The translations under genes and the position numbers were made by a program. Shown here one piece after another: positions 8,673 through 18,339 of a DNA stretch of 64,000 bases. The first letter of the stretch is position 1. Each line of letters begins with the position of its first letter. A model generated the notes under the pieces. The model saw only the letters and a program-made list of their open reading frames with translations. It did no database searches and was not told the DNA's origin. Source of the stretch: Brevibacillus sp. (lineage in GTDB: Bacteria > Bacillota > Bacilli > Brevibacillales > Brevibacillaceae); NCBI GenBank assembly GCA_017656235.1, contig JACDOF010000001.1, positions 434,001 to 498,000 on the forward strand. Reading direction: 5' to 3'.

Positions 8673-11057
8673 ATGAGCAGGAGAAAGAAAGCGTCCAAAC
8701 GGGCATGGACCTCGGTAGTAAAAACGGAACTGGTCGGTTTGATCGTGATTGTGCTGGCGCTGATCGGTCTATTGGAAAGCGGGTGGCTGGGCAAGCAGGT
8801 GCTGGCTTTCTCGTTTCGCCTGATTGCCGGCTCTTGGGATTTTGTCATCCCGCTGTTCTTGATCGGCGTTTCACTGTACATGATGTTTACGCGCCGACCG
8901 CCCAAGGCGACGCCGCGGCTGGTCGGCTTTCTGGTTTTGTTTCTGGCTGTTCTGATCTGGGATCACATGCTGTTGTACCAGATGATCAGCGCCGAGGGAC
9001 GGTTTGAGCAGAGCATCGTCCGCGTAACCTGGGACAGGCTGTGGGCGGAGCGGGCCCAGGATGTATCCACAACCAGCGTGGCCGGGGGGATGCTGGGAGC
9101 CGTGCTGTTTGCCCTCAGCTACCAATTGATCGGCGGCGTTGGCACCGGTCTGCTCATTGGTCTGTTTGGATTGATTGGCATCATGCTTGTTTTTAATCTG
9201 TCATATGTAGATGTCATTATGTTTTGCAACAGGAAAATACGCGGCGGTTACGACAAGCTGAAACATTCCGTGAAGGAATCGGTGCAGCTATTGTATGAAG
9301 ATAGTGAAAAACATAAGGAACGTCACAAAGAAGGATCGGGAGATGAGGATGTGGACTCCGTCCAGTCCGGTTCGTTGGCGGCAGTTGATCCTGACGAGAC
9401 CGATCCTGACGAGACCGATTCGTCGGCGCTGCCGCAATCCGAGTCGGAACCGCAGGTCAACCCTGTCATTCGCGATTTTGCTGAGCGATTAATGGAAGAA
9501 GGGGAGCCTGCTTCGGCAGCAGCGCATCCTGCAGAACAGCAGAGTGGGGCTGCGCAGGCAGCACCGGGCATCCGATCGGTGGACGAGCATCAGGGTTTTT
9601 CACTGGAACCGCGTGCGCAGGATCATACATTGCCCTATGAGATCCCCAGTTTGCAAATGCTGCAGAAGCCCAAGGCGCATCCCCTCGGCAAGGAGGTGGA
9701 TCACGCAACCAATGCCGCCAAACTGGTCAATACGCTGAAAAGTTTCGGTGTGAGTGCCACCGTCTCTGAAGTGCATCGTGGTCCGGCGGTTACCCGCTAC
9801 GAGATCCAGCCTGCGACCGGTGTCAAGGTCAGCCGGATCGTCAGTTTGACTGATGACCTGGCGCTGGCCCTCGCGGCCAAAGACATCCGCATAGAAGCCC
9901 CAATTCCCGGCAAATCCGCGATTGGCATTGAAGTGCCCAATACCGAAGTGGCCGTGGTCACGCTCAGGGAGGTGCTGGAATCACCCCGTTATCAGGATGC
10001 GTCCGCCAAACTGACGGTAGCCTTGGGACGGGACATTTCCGGCGAGCCGATTGTGGCCGATCTGGCCAAGATGCCGCACCTGCTTGTTGCCGGAGCGACC
10101 GGAAGCGGCAAATCGGTCTGCATCAACGGCTTAATCATGAGCATCCTGTTTAAGGCGAAGCCACATGAAGTAAAGCTGATGATGATTGACCCGAAAATGG
10201 TTGAACTGAACGTCTACAACGGGATTCCGCATCTGCTCGCTCCTGTCGTGACGGACCCGCGCCGCGCTTCTGTCGCTTTGAAAAAGGTGGTTGCCGAAAT
10301 GGAGCGCCGTTACAATCTGTTCGCCCAAAGCGGCAGCCGCAACATCGAAATGTACAACCAACTGGTTCGTCAGCAGCAAGCCGAGGACAAAAGCGAAGCT
10401 CCCCTCCCCTACATCGTTGTGATCGTCGATGAGTTGGCAGACTTGATGATGGTCGCGCCGGGTGAAGTGGAAGATGCGATTTGTCGGCTGGCGCAAATGG
10501 CCCGTGCCGCCGGTATTCACCTGATTATTGCCACACAGCGTCCTTCGGTGGACGTCATCACGGGTGTCATCAAGGCAAATATCCCCTCGCGAATCGCCTT
10601 TGGCGTATCGTCGATGGCCGATTCACGGACAATTCTTGACATGGGGGGAGCGGAAAAACTGCTTGGCCGCGGAGACATGCTCTTTTTGCCGATGGGAGCT
10701 TCCAAACCGATTCGCGTGCAGGGTGCGTTCGTCTCCGATAAAGAAGTCGAAGAGGTGGTCCGTTTCGTCAAGGAACAGCAGGAAGCCCGCTATCAGGAAG
10801 AGATGATCCCGGATGAAACGAATGATGAACCCATGCAGGCAGTCGATGACGATCTATACGATCAAGCGGTGCAGATTGTGGTGGAAGCGCAGACCGCATC
10901 GGCCTCTCTGCTGCAGCGGAGGCTGCGCATCGGATACACCCGGGCAGCCCGCCTGATTGATATGATGGAGGCGCAAGGAGTAGTGGGACCGTATGAAGGG
11001 AGCAAGCCCCGTGAAGTGAAAGTCCCGAGACCTTCGCCGGAATCACATATCTCCTGA
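8673..11057 (+). CDS. spoIIIE: DNA translocase FtsK/SpoIIIE
   Basis: 794 residues. It pumps chromosomal DNA through the septum, including into the forespore. About four to five membrane segments occupy the first ~180 residues. An acidic, low-complexity linker (~215-330) contains a tandem DPDETD repeat encoded by two identical 15-base units. The FtsK motor follows, with Walker A GATGSGKS near residue 477 and Walker [12 protein letters not shown] near 585. The C-terminal winged-helix gamma domain (~725-785) reads oriented DNA sequences. GGGGAGG precedes the ATG. Synteny matches Bacillus spoIIIE. Confidence 0.93.
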   Translation: MSRRKKASKRAWTSVVKTELVGLIVIVLALIGLLESGWLGKQVLAFSFRLIAGSWDFVIPLFLIGVSLYMMFTRRPPKATPRLVGFLVLFLAVLIWDHMLLYQMISAEGRFEQSIVRVTWDRLWAERAQDVSTTSVAGGMLGAVLFALSYQLIGGVGTGLLIGLFGLIGIMLVFNLSYVDVIMFCNRKIRGGYDKLKHSVKESVQLLYEDSEKHKERHKEGSGDEDVDSVQSGSLAAVDPDETDPDETDSSALPQSESEPQVNPVIRDFAERLMEEGEPASAAAHPAEQQSGAAQAAPGIRSVDEHQGFSLEPRAQDHTLPYEIPSLQMLQKPKAHPLGKEVDHATNAAKLVNTLKSFGVSATVSEVHRGPAVTRYEIQPATGVKVSRIVSLTDDLALALAAKDIRIEAPIPGKSAIGIEVPNTEVAVVTLREVLESPRYQDASAKLTVALGRDISGEPIVADLAKMPHLLVAGATGSGKSVCINGLIMSILFKAKPHEVKLMMIDPKMVELNVYNGIPHLLAPVVTDPRRASVALKKVVAEMERRYNLFAQSGSRNIEMYNQLVRQQQAEDKSEAPLPYIVVIVDELADLMMVAPGEVEDAICRLAQMARAAGIHLIIATQRPSVDVITGVIKANIPSRIAFGVSSMADSRTILDMGGAEKLLGRGDMLFLPMGASKPIRVQGAFVSDKEVEEVVRFVKEQQEARYQEEMIPDETNDEPMQAVDDDLYDQAVQIVVEAQTASASLLQRRLRIGYTRAARLIDMMEAQGVVGPYEGSKPREVKVPRPSPESHIS

Positions 11058-11100
11058 GAGAGGAGGGAAAAAAGAATCGAGTCGATAAAAAAAATTGGGC

Positions 11101-11130
11101 TTGCATCATAATTGGGCTATGGGGTAAAAT
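11101..11130 (+). promoter_or_regulatory. SigA-type promoter of the BMP transporter operon
   Basis: TTGCAT (-35, 11101-11106), 18 bases, TAAAAT (-10, 11125-11130), followed by a leader of roughly 110 bases. I looked for a purine-riboswitch core in the leader and did not see one. Confidence 0.55.
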
Positions 11131-11247
11131 TTTTTAGGTGCTGAAAGTAAAGCTGGAAACACGTATTTCTGGCACAGTTGCAGGCTGTTCCCGTATTTTG
11201 CTTTCTTTTTCGAAATACAATTACCAAAAAGTATGGGGGTCAAAAGA

Positions 11248-12318
11248 ATGAAAAAGTTTCTCTCGCTTCTTTCCGCTGCCACCCTGAGCTTGTCGCTCCT
11301 TTTGTCTGGATGTGGCACAGGAAACACCACTCAACCCGCTGAGAATGGCGGCAATGCCCAACAACCGGCGCCAAGTGAAGGCGGTCAGGCTGAAAAAGCC
11401 CAACTGCGAGTGGGCATGGTTACCGACGTTGGCGGCATCAACGACAACTCGTTCAACCAGAGCGCCTGGGAAGGACTGCAGCAGCTGGAAAAGGATTTGG
11501 GCGTAACGGTGAGGGCGCTTGAAAGTACGGGCGATTCGCAGTACATCCCCAATTTGAACCAATTCGTCAAAGACGGCTGGGATCTCACCTGGGGAATCGG
11601 GTTCCTGATGGGCGACCACGTCAAGCAGGTCGCAACTGAAAATCCCGACGCCAAGCTGGCGATCATCGACGCCGTGGTTGAAGCACCCAATGTAGCATCC
11701 GTCGTATTCAAGGAACACGAAGGCTCCTTCCTTGTTGGTGTGGTTGCAGCCCTGATGAGCAAATCGGACAAGGTAGGATTTGTCGGCGGCATGGACATCC
11801 CGGTCATCAAGCGCTTTGAAGCCGGCTTCAAGGCAGGGGTGAAGGCGGCGAAGCCGGATATGAAAGTGGTCACCATCTACACCGGGGCTTTTGACAAACC
11901 GGATCTTGGCAAATCGGCTGCTTCGCAAATCTACGGCCAAGGCGCCGACATCATCTTCCACGCTTCCGGCCAGACGGGCGATGGCGTGTTTAACGAAGCC
12001 AGGGCACGCAAAGACAAAGGCGAAGATGTATGGGTAATCGGGGTCGACAAGGATCAGTCGCTTACCTTCGGCAAAGAGATCACGCTCACCTCGATGGTCA
12101 AGCGCGTAGATGAAGCCGTTTACCGCGTATCGAAAGACCTGGCTGAAGGCAAGTGGGAGGGCGGCAAGCCGGTTGCTCTCGGCCTGAAGGAAAACGGCGT
12201 AGGCCTGCCGGAGACCTCCAAAGAGACGGTGCCGGAAGAAATACTGAAGAAAGTGGAAGAGTTTAAAGAAAAAATTATTGCCGGAGAGATTACAGTACCG
12301 GAAGAACCGACAGAATAA
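11248..12318 (+). CDS. BMP-family substrate-binding lipoprotein (NupN type)
   Basis: 356 residues. It is an ABC-importer binding lipoprotein of the basic membrane protein (BMP) family, which usually binds nucleosides. The signal peptide ends with lipobox LLLSGC (Cys near residue 22), then a Thr/Gln/Asn-rich linker. The domain starts LRVGMVTDVGGINDNSFNQSAWEG, the family signature. An in-frame ATG at 11233 exists, but GGGGGT lies within that extension and is correctly spaced for ATG 11248. The gene order binding protein, ATPase, permease, permease equals B. subtilis nupNOPQ. Substrate is inferred. Confidence 0.9.
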   Translation: MKKFLSLLSAATLSLSLLLSGCGTGNTTQPAENGGNAQQPAPSEGGQAEKAQLRVGMVTDVGGINDNSFNQSAWEGLQQLEKDLGVTVRALESTGDSQYIPNLNQFVKDGWDLTWGIGFLMGDHVKQVATENPDAKLAIIDAVVEAPNVASVVFKEHEGSFLVGVVAALMSKSDKVGFVGGMDIPVIKRFEAGFKAGVKAAKPDMKVVTIYTGAFDKPDLGKSAASQIYGQGADIIFHASGQTGDGVFNEARARKDKGEDVWVIGVDKDQSLTFGKEITLTSMVKRVDEAVYRVSKDLAEGKWEGGKPVALGLKENGVGLPETSKETVPEEILKKVEEFKEKIIAGEITVPEEPTE

Positions 12319-12333
12319 AAGTGTTGCACATCA

Positions 12334-12366
12334 CAAGGCTAGTTGGAGCAACTAGCCTTGTTTCTT
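12334..12366 (+). terminator. Strong intercistronic hairpin after the binding-protein gene
   Basis: Perfect 12-base stem CAAGGCTAGTTG-gag-CAACTAGCCTTG, then TTTCTT. It lies between the lipoprotein gene and the ATPase gene of one operon, so it probably gives partial termination or 3'-end protection that keeps the binding protein in excess. Confidence 0.85.
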
Positions 12367-12396
12367 ACTTCCCACTGAGACCGTAAAACGGGGTGA

Positions 12397-13944
12397 ATGC
12401 GATTGCGTCAGGCAGAAACCGTAGTGGAAATGAGGGGCATCACCAAACGCTTCCCGGGCATTGTCGCCAATGATCGCGTCGACTTGCGCGTAAAAAAGGG
12501 AGAAATCCACGCGCTGCTAGGCGAAAACGGCGCTGGAAAATCGACGTTGATGAATATTTTGTTCGGCCTGTATCAACCGGATGAGGGAGAAATCCTGATC
12601 AACGGCCAACCCGTCAAAATCACCAATCCCAACGTGGCCAACGACTATGGGATCGGCATGGTGCACCAACACTTTATGCTGGTGGAACCGTTTACAGTGA
12701 CAGAGAACATTATCCTCGGCAAAGAGCCGAAAAAAGGTGTACGCATCGACATCCAGACCGCAGCCAAAGAGGTGGAAGAAATTTCCCGGCGCTATGGTTT
12801 GAAAGTTGACCCGTACGCTCGCATTGAGGAAATCTCGGTCGGCATGCAGCAGCGGGTGGAGATTTTGAAAACGCTGTACCGCGGCGCTGACATTCTCATC
12901 TTCGATGAGCCGACAGCCGTGCTCACTCCGCAGGAGATTCAAGAACTTATCGTCATCATGAAAAACCTCGTTCAAGAGGGAAAGACCATCATCCTGATCA
13001 CCCACAAGCTCAAGGAGATCATGGCTGTTTGCGACAGCGTCACGATCATCCGCCGCGGCAGGGTAATCGATTCACTGGCGGTTGCCGATACCAATCCTGA
13101 TGAACTGGCGGCCAAGATGGTCGGACGCGAAGTAAGCTTTAGCGTGGACAAGCAGCCGGCTCAACCAAAGGATGTGATACTGTCCGTCCAAAACCTGACA
13201 GCGCTCGGCAGCCGTGGAGTAAAGGCGTTAAACGGCATCTCTTTCGAAGTCCGGGCTGGTGAAATTCTGGGTATTGCCGGAGTGGATGGCAACGGGCAAA
13301 GCGAGCTGATCGAAGTGCTGACAGGTCTGCGTAAAGCACAGCAGGGCAGCGTAACATTAAAAGGAGTCGACATTACCAACTGCACGCCGCGCGAGATTTC
13401 CGAGGCAGGGGTATCCCATATTCCCGAGGACCGGCATAAGCGTGGGCTTGTCCTTGACTTTTTCATGAGTGAAAACATGGTACTGGCCAGTTATTATCAG
13501 CCGCCGTACAACAGCAGAGGCTTCCTCAATTATCAGGCGATCAACAAGCAGGCAGAGCGGCTCATTGCTGAATTTGACGTACGCACGCCCAGCATCCACA
13601 CGCAGGCGCGTGCCCTGTCCGGTGGAAACCAGCAGAAAGCGATCATCGCCCGCGAAGTAGACAAAGATCCCGATTTGCTGATTGCAGCCCAGCCTACCCG
13701 TGGATTGGACGTCGGGGCGATTGAGTTCATTCACAAACGCCTGGTGGAACAGCGGGACAAGGGGAAAGCGGTGCTGCTTTTGTCACTGGAACTGGACGAG
13801 ATATTAAACGTGGCTGATCGGATTGCCGTCATCTATGAGGGCCAAATTGTAGGAATTGTCGACCCCAGGGAGACCAACGAGCAGGAATTGGGCCTGATGA
13901 TGTCCGGCGGAAAACGGATGCAGGGAGGAAGCGGCGATGAATAG
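12397..13944 (+). CDS. Double-ATPase of BMP-type ABC importer (NupO type)
   Basis: 515 residues with two nucleotide-binding domains. Domain 1 has intact Walker A GENGAGKST and Walker B ILIFDEPTAVL. Domain 2 is degenerate, as usual in this subfamily: GVDGNGQSE lacks the Walker A lysine, and LLIAAQPTRGLD lacks the Asp-Glu pair. ATG 12397 has no room for a ribosome site. TTG 12403, 6 bases after GGGGTGA, may be the real start. It overlaps the next gene by 8 bases. Confidence 0.9.
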   Translation: MRLRQAETVVEMRGITKRFPGIVANDRVDLRVKKGEIHALLGENGAGKSTLMNILFGLYQPDEGEILINGQPVKITNPNVANDYGIGMVHQHFMLVEPFTVTENIILGKEPKKGVRIDIQTAAKEVEEISRRYGLKVDPYARIEEISVGMQQRVEILKTLYRGADILIFDEPTAVLTPQEIQELIVIMKNLVQEGKTIILITHKLKEIMAVCDSVTIIRRGRVIDSLAVADTNPDELAAKMVGREVSFSVDKQPAQPKDVILSVQNLTALGSRGVKALNGISFEVRAGEILGIAGVDGNGQSELIEVLTGLRKAQQGSVTLKGVDITNCTPREISEAGVSHIPEDRHKRGLVLDFFMSENMVLASYYQPPYNSRGFLNYQAINKQAERLIAEFDVRTPSIHTQARALSGGNQQKAIIAREVDKDPDLLIAAQPTRGLDVGAIEFIHKRLVEQRDKGKAVLLLSLELDEILNVADRIAVIYEGQIVGIVDPRETNEQELGLMMSGGKRMQGGSGDE

Positions 13945-15013
13945 ATTGGCCCAAATTTTTGTCAAGGAATCGATTCTTGTACCTGTCGTTGCCATCATCC
14001 TTGGTTTGGTTACCGGTGCTGTGGCCATGCTCGCAGGGGGATTCGATCCGCTGCTTGCCTATCAGTCGCTGTTAAAGAAAGTTTTTGGAGATCTGTACAA
14101 CTTTGGAGAGACCATCCGCCAGATTACACCGTTGATCTTTACCGGTCTGTCCGTTGCTTTTGCCTTTCGCACCGGATTGTTCAACATCGGCGCCGAAGGA
14201 CAGTTCATCATGGGCATGGTCGCTTCCGTCTATGTCGGCGTGATGGTGGACCTGCCGTTCTACCTGCACGCGCCGCTCGCCCTGATCGCGGGTGCGCTGG
14301 CGGGGGGATTGTGGGGCGCCATTGCCGGATGGCTGAAAGCGTTCCGCGGCGTTCACGAAGTGATTACGACGATCATGTTGAACTGGACCGCCCTGTATTT
14401 CTGCAACTACATTCTGAATACGTTCCTCGTTCCGAAGGGCCAGCAGAGGTCAGAAGAGATCAAGGAGACGGCCTACATTTCCGTCCAGTGGCTGTCGGAG
14501 ATGTTTGGCAATGCCCGGCTTCATTGGGGGACGCTGCTGGCCCTGGTGGCGGCGGTCGTGTTTTACGTCCTGTTGTGGAAGACCAAGACAGGTTTTGAAC
14601 TGCGGGCCGTCGGATTTAATCCGCATGCTTCTGAATATGCGGGTATGAACGTGAACCGCAACGTAATCAACGCCATGTTGATCGGCGGCCTTTTTGCCGG
14701 TTTGGGTGGAGCCTGCGAGGTGTTGGGTGTCTTTCACTATCAGGCCATTTTGTCGGCGATGCCGGGATATGGATTTGACGGCATAGCGGTGGCCCTGATC
14801 GGCGGCAATACGGCAATAGGTGTGATTCTGGGAGCAATCTTGTTTGGCGTGCTCACCTATGGAGCAGCCGGGATGAACTTCGGCGCAGGCGTACCGGTTG
14901 AACTGATCCGGGTTGTGATCGCCTCCGTCATCTTCTTCGTGGCCGCTCACGGAATCGTCAAGTATATCCTGAAACCGTTATTATCCAGGAAGAAAGAGAA
15001 AGAGGTGCTGTAG
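13937..15013 (+). CDS. ABC importer permease 1 (NupP type)
   Basis: 358 residues, a very hydrophobic permease of the BPD_transp_2 family with about 8-10 membrane segments. Characteristic segments are FRTGLFNIGAEGQFIMG and FDGIAVALIGGNTAIGVI. The start overlaps the ATPase gene, so translation is probably coupled. It pairs with the next permease to form the transmembrane pore. Confidence 0.9.
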   Translation: MNRLAQIFVKESILVPVVAIILGLVTGAVAMLAGGFDPLLAYQSLLKKVFGDLYNFGETIRQITPLIFTGLSVAFAFRTGLFNIGAEGQFIMGMVASVYVGVMVDLPFYLHAPLALIAGALAGGLWGAIAGWLKAFRGVHEVITTIMLNWTALYFCNYILNTFLVPKGQQRSEEIKETAYISVQWLSEMFGNARLHWGTLLALVAAVVFYVLLWKTKTGFELRAVGFNPHASEYAGMNVNRNVINAMLIGGLFAGLGGACEVLGVFHYQAILSAMPGYGFDGIAVALIGGNTAIGVILGAILFGVLTYGAAGMNFGAGVPVELIRVVIASVIFFVAAHGIVKYILKPLLSRKKEKEVL

Positions 15014-15016
15014 TGA

Positions 15017-15973
15017 ATGGATGTGTTGCAGATTGTAAGTAACCTGGTACACGATACCATAGTCTTTTCTACAGCACTGATCTTTGCCGCGCTGGGCGGT
15101 CTCTATTCGGAACGATCCGGCGTGGTGAACATCGCCCTGGAAGGGATGATGATCGCAGGTGCCTTCACGGGAGCGGTCGTAACGTTTTTTATGCAGGACA
15201 TGGGGGCGTTGGCTCCCTGGATTGGCTTAGCGGCAGCGATTGTCGTCGGGGCGGCGTTTGCCCTGCCGCACGCGGTCGCATCCATTACCTTCAAAGCGGA
15301 TCAGGTGGTCAGCGGGGTCGCACTCAACTTCCTGGCAGCGGGTTTGAGCGTGTACCTGACCAAAATCATCTTCGATGGTGCCGGACAAACGCAGACCCTG
15401 GCCACTGTCTTTACCAAGTGGAATCTGCCCGGGTTGGGCGATCTGCCGGTCGTCGGCTACGCATTGTTTCAGGCTTACCCGACCAGTTTTCTCGCCTTTC
15501 TGGCTGTTGCCGTGACGTGGTATATCATGTACAAAACACCGTTCGGCCTACGCCTGCGCGCAGTAGGGGAGCATCCCCGCGCAGCCGACACGGCGGGAGT
15601 GAAGGTGAAGCGAATTCGATACACGGCTGTGATGATCAGCGGTGCGCTGGCGGCGATGGGGGGAGCGACTATTGCCTTGACAACGACCAGCAACTTCTCG
15701 CACAATACCGTGTCCGGTCAAGGGTTTATCGCCCTGGCAGCCCTTATCTTTGGCAAGTGGCATCCAGTCGGTGCCATGGGTGCGGCGCTGTTTTTCGGGA
15801 TCGCCCAGGCATTGAAAGGCCTGGTACAGGTTTACGAATTGACGGCTTACATCCCGATCGAGTTTATTTACATGCTGCCGTATGTGCTGACCGTTCTCGT
15901 TCTGGCTGGAGTGGTTGGTCGGGCTAAGGCGCCGGCAGCACTGGGCAAACCGTACGAAACCGGCTCGCGCTGA
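15017..15973 (+). CDS. ABC importer permease 2 (NupQ type)
   Basis: 318 residues, second BPD_transp_2 permease. It has the paired family segments ERSGVVNIALEGMMIAG and GQGFIALAALIFGKWHPVGA. It starts 4 bases after the previous stop, with GAGGTG as ribosome site. It is the last gene of the operon and a GC-rich terminator follows. Confidence 0.9.
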   Translation: MDVLQIVSNLVHDTIVFSTALIFAALGGLYSERSGVVNIALEGMMIAGAFTGAVVTFFMQDMGALAPWIGLAAAIVVGAAFALPHAVASITFKADQVVSGVALNFLAAGLSVYLTKIIFDGAGQTQTLATVFTKWNLPGLGDLPVVGYALFQAYPTSFLAFLAVAVTWYIMYKTPFGLRLRAVGEHPRAADTAGVKVKRIRYTAVMISGALAAMGGATIALTTTSNFSHNTVSGQGFIALAALIFGKWHPVGAMGAALFFGIAQALKGLVQVYELTAYIPIEFIYMLPYVLTVLVLAGVVGRAKAPAALGKPYETGSR

Positions 15974-16005
15974 TACTCCTGTCTGACAGGCATCACATAC
16001 AGTCG

Positions 16006-16036
16006 GGCCCGCCCGTTCACACTGGGCGGGCCTTTT
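16006..16036 (+). terminator. Terminator of the BMP transporter operon
   Basis: GGCCCGCCC-gttcacact-GGGCGGGCC followed by TTTT. Confidence 0.85.
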
Positions 16037-16160
16037 CACAATCCCGCATCGCTCCGCCTGCCCGTTGGAGTCCCGTACAGCAGGAATGTGTCACGCTGCC
16101 GGGATATGATCGTTTACGACCGGGCACGCTAACCCTGAATACAAGGGATGCAGGAGAGTG

Positions 16161-16322
16161 ATGGCGATGTGGATGTGTCCCTATTGCGGTTCCAGCAAAG
16201 GGCAGCCGTTTTCCGATGCCCAGTTGAGCGGGATGCTCTGCCTGAACCCGGACTGCGGGCGCTTCGACTCCACACTGGACGCTGAACAGGTGAATAGTGA
16301 CTGGGATGACAGCGATCTCTGA
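16161..16322 (+). CDS. Small zinc-ribbon-like protein
   Basis: 53 codons. The product carries CPYC (near residue 6) and CLNPDC (near residue 35), a four-cysteine pattern that could bind one zinc, and a very acidic tail (DWDDSDL). AGGAG lies just upstream: ATG 16161 is only 4 bases away, ATG 16167 is 10 bases away and may be the true start. It stands alone between two terminators. Coding is supported by the start/ribosome site, Cys spacing and the terminator 8 bases after the stop. No family is recognised. Confidence 0.7.
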   Translation: MAMWMCPYCGSSKGQPFSDAQLSGMLCLNPDCGRFDSTLDAEQVNSDWDDSDL

Positions 16323-16330
16323 CGGCCAAG

Positions 16331-16354
16331 GGAGCTTGCACAAGCTCCTTTTTT
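16331..16354 (+). terminator. Terminator after the small zinc-ribbon gene
   Basis: GGAGCTTG-ca-CAAGCTCC followed by TTTTTT. Confidence 0.88.
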
Positions 16355-16398
16355 CTTTTGTTCATTTTTTGTAACATTATGCCAAAGGGGGTGTCATC

Positions 16399-18138
16399 AT
16401 GAAAAAGCAGAGGCTCAAGCTGCAGGATGTGCTGACCGCGCCAATGCTTGACTTTTTGGAATCGCTTTCAAGTGGCTTGATTCTCGTCGATGCAGACGGT
16501 ATCATTCGCTACGTCAACAGGACCGGCTGCCACATGCTGGGTCTCAAATTGACAGAAGTGGTGGAACGTCCCATCACCAGCATCGCGCCGGGCACCGATA
16601 TTATGCAGGTAATTCGGGAGGGCAGTCCCAGTCTTCGTCGCCAGATTCGCTTTGGTGACAACACGTTTCTCGTCGACAGGACGCCGTTTGTCGTAGAGGG
16701 AGAGATTATCGGCGGCATCTCGTTGTTTCAGGAAATTACCGATCTGGAAGAGGCGTCCCAAAAAATCTCTGAACAGGAGAAAGAGCTGCGCCAGTTTAAA
16801 GAATTGGTCGATCAACTGTACGACGGGATTGTGATGATCGACCGGAACGGCATCATCACGATGATTAATCAAACCTATTGCGACTTTCTCGGCACGACAA
16901 TGGAGGAAGCGGTGGGCAAACACATCACGGAGGTTATTGAAAATACCCGCATGCATGTCGTGCTGGAGACAGGCAAGGCGGAGCTGGGACAGCCGATGCG
17001 AATCGGAGATCGCGAACTGCTGGTCAGCCGCATGCCGCTGCGCGAGGGGGATCAGATCGTTGGTGGACTGGGCAAGGTGATTTTCAGCGATCTGCGGGAT
17101 CTGCGCAGTATCGTGGAGCGCTACAACATCATGGAGCGGAAGCTGGATTTGTATCGCCAGGAACTGAAGCGGATGAAGGGAGCGAAGTATTCGTTTGACC
17201 ACATTTTTGCCGATCACCCGCTGATGAAAGAAGCCATCTCGCTGGCCAAGCGTGTCTCGCGGACTCGCTCCTCTGTACTGATTCTGGGTGAGAGCGGGAC
17301 AGGCAAGGAACTGTTTGCCCATGCCATCCACGAATCCAGTTCGCGCTCGGAAAATGCTTTCGTGCGCGTCAATTGTGCAGCGATCCCCAAAGATTTAATG
17401 GAAGCGGAACTATTCGGTTACGAGGAGGGCGCGTTTACAGGAGCCAAAAAGGGGGGAAAACCGGGCAAGATTGAACTGGCACACGGCGGTACCCTGTTTT
17501 TGGACGAAATCGGCGACATGCCGCTGGACATGCAGGTAAAGCTGCTGCGCGTTCTGCAGGAAAAAGAGGTGGAGCGAATCGGCGGTACACGTCCCATTCC
17601 CGTGGACATTCGGGTGATAGGGGCGACACATCGTCCCCTCGAACAACTGATCAAGGAAAACAAGTTTCGTGAAGATTTGTACTACCGCCTGCATGTTTTC
17701 ACCATCAACATCCCCCCCTTGCGCGTCCAGGGTGAATCGATTTTGGCCCTGGCCGAGCATTTGATCCGAAAATTGAACACAGAGCTGTACACGGCTGTTG
17801 AAGGCATGAGTCAGCGTGTCCGCGAGGTGTTTCTGTCACACCGCTGGCCAGGCAATATTCGCGAATTGCAAAACGTATTGGAACGGGCCGTACAGCTCGC
17901 TGAACAGGGTGAGCTGCAGCTGGAGCATCTGCCGCCATACCTTACGGACAAGCAAGTTGTTCGTGAGGGCGAGGTGGTGACACTGGATCTGGAAGCAGAA
18001 CTGGCCAAGACGGAGCGAAGGGTGTTGGAACTGGCGCTAAAGAAATGCCAGGGCAACAAGGTGAAGGCAGCCCAGCTTCTGGGCATCCATCGGGCCAGCC
18101 TGTACCGAAAGCTGGAGAAATACGCTTTGCACCTGTAA
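16399..18138 (+). CDS. Sigma-54-dependent activator with PAS domains
   Basis: 579 residues. Two PAS-type sensor domains (about 18-75 and 130-195) are joined by a coiled stretch (EEASQKISEQEKELRQFKE). The AAA+ domain follows, with Walker A GESGTGKE near residue 298 and the sigma-54-contacting loop GAFTGA near 351. A C-terminal Fis-type helix-turn-helix ends in IHRASLYRKLEKY. No receiver domain is present, so it probably senses a small molecule or redox state directly. The neighbouring -24/-12 promoter makes the downstream dehydrogenase/ABC operon its likely target. Confidence 0.93.
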   Translation: MKKQRLKLQDVLTAPMLDFLESLSSGLILVDADGIIRYVNRTGCHMLGLKLTEVVERPITSIAPGTDIMQVIREGSPSLRRQIRFGDNTFLVDRTPFVVEGEIIGGISLFQEITDLEEASQKISEQEKELRQFKELVDQLYDGIVMIDRNGIITMINQTYCDFLGTTMEEAVGKHITEVIENTRMHVVLETGKAELGQPMRIGDRELLVSRMPLREGDQIVGGLGKVIFSDLRDLRSIVERYNIMERKLDLYRQELKRMKGAKYSFDHIFADHPLMKEAISLAKRVSRTRSSVLILGESGTGKELFAHAIHESSSRSENAFVRVNCAAIPKDLMEAELFGYEEGAFTGAKKGGKPGKIELAHGGTLFLDEIGDMPLDMQVKLLRVLQEKEVERIGGTRPIPVDIRVIGATHRPLEQLIKENKFREDLYYRLHVFTINIPPLRVQGESILALAEHLIRKLNTELYTAVEGMSQRVREVFLSHRWPGNIRELQNVLERAVQLAEQGELQLEHLPPYLTDKQVVREGEVVTLDLEAELAKTERRVLELALKKCQGNKVKAAQLLGIHRASLYRKLEKYALHL

Positions 18139-18142
18139 AGAG

Positions 18143-18205
18143 ATGTCGTTGGTGCGCGACATGTCGCACTAGTGAAACAATTTCTCTGTAGCATTTACGC
18201 GACAT
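18143..18205 (+). promoter_or_regulatory. Candidate upstream activator sites (ATGTCG/CGACAT)
   Basis: Four half-sites: ATGTCG at 18143, CGACAT at 18157, ATGTCG at 18161 and CGACAT at 18200. The middle two form the perfect 12-base palindrome GCGACATGTCGC (18156-18167). They lie about 75-135 bases upstream of the -24 element, a normal position for an enhancer-binding protein. Confidence 0.6.
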
Positions 18206-18277
18206 ACGTTCGAGATCGTCAATGATCATTTCAGCCACTCCGCGCCTCTTTCCCCGGGAAAGCGCCAAGAGAAAACA

Positions 18278-18294
18278 TTGGCACGCCTCTTGCT
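18278..18294 (+). promoter_or_regulatory. Sigma-54 (-24/-12) promoter
   Basis: TTGGCACGCCTCTTGCT matches the sigma-54 consensus TGGCAC-N5-TTGCW exactly. The GG is at 18280-18281 and the GC at 18292-18293, with the obligatory 10-base separation. It lies 46 bases upstream of the dehydrogenase start. Confidence 0.9.
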
Positions 18295-18339
18295 GGTATC
18301 TCGATTTGAAAACGGTTTCAGAAGGGGAAGGGAGGATCT

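Noticed and set aside
11131-11247. Possible purine riboswitch in the leader of the BMP transporter operon.
   Set aside because: The conserved junction sequences of the purine class are not present and no P1 stem could be drawn.
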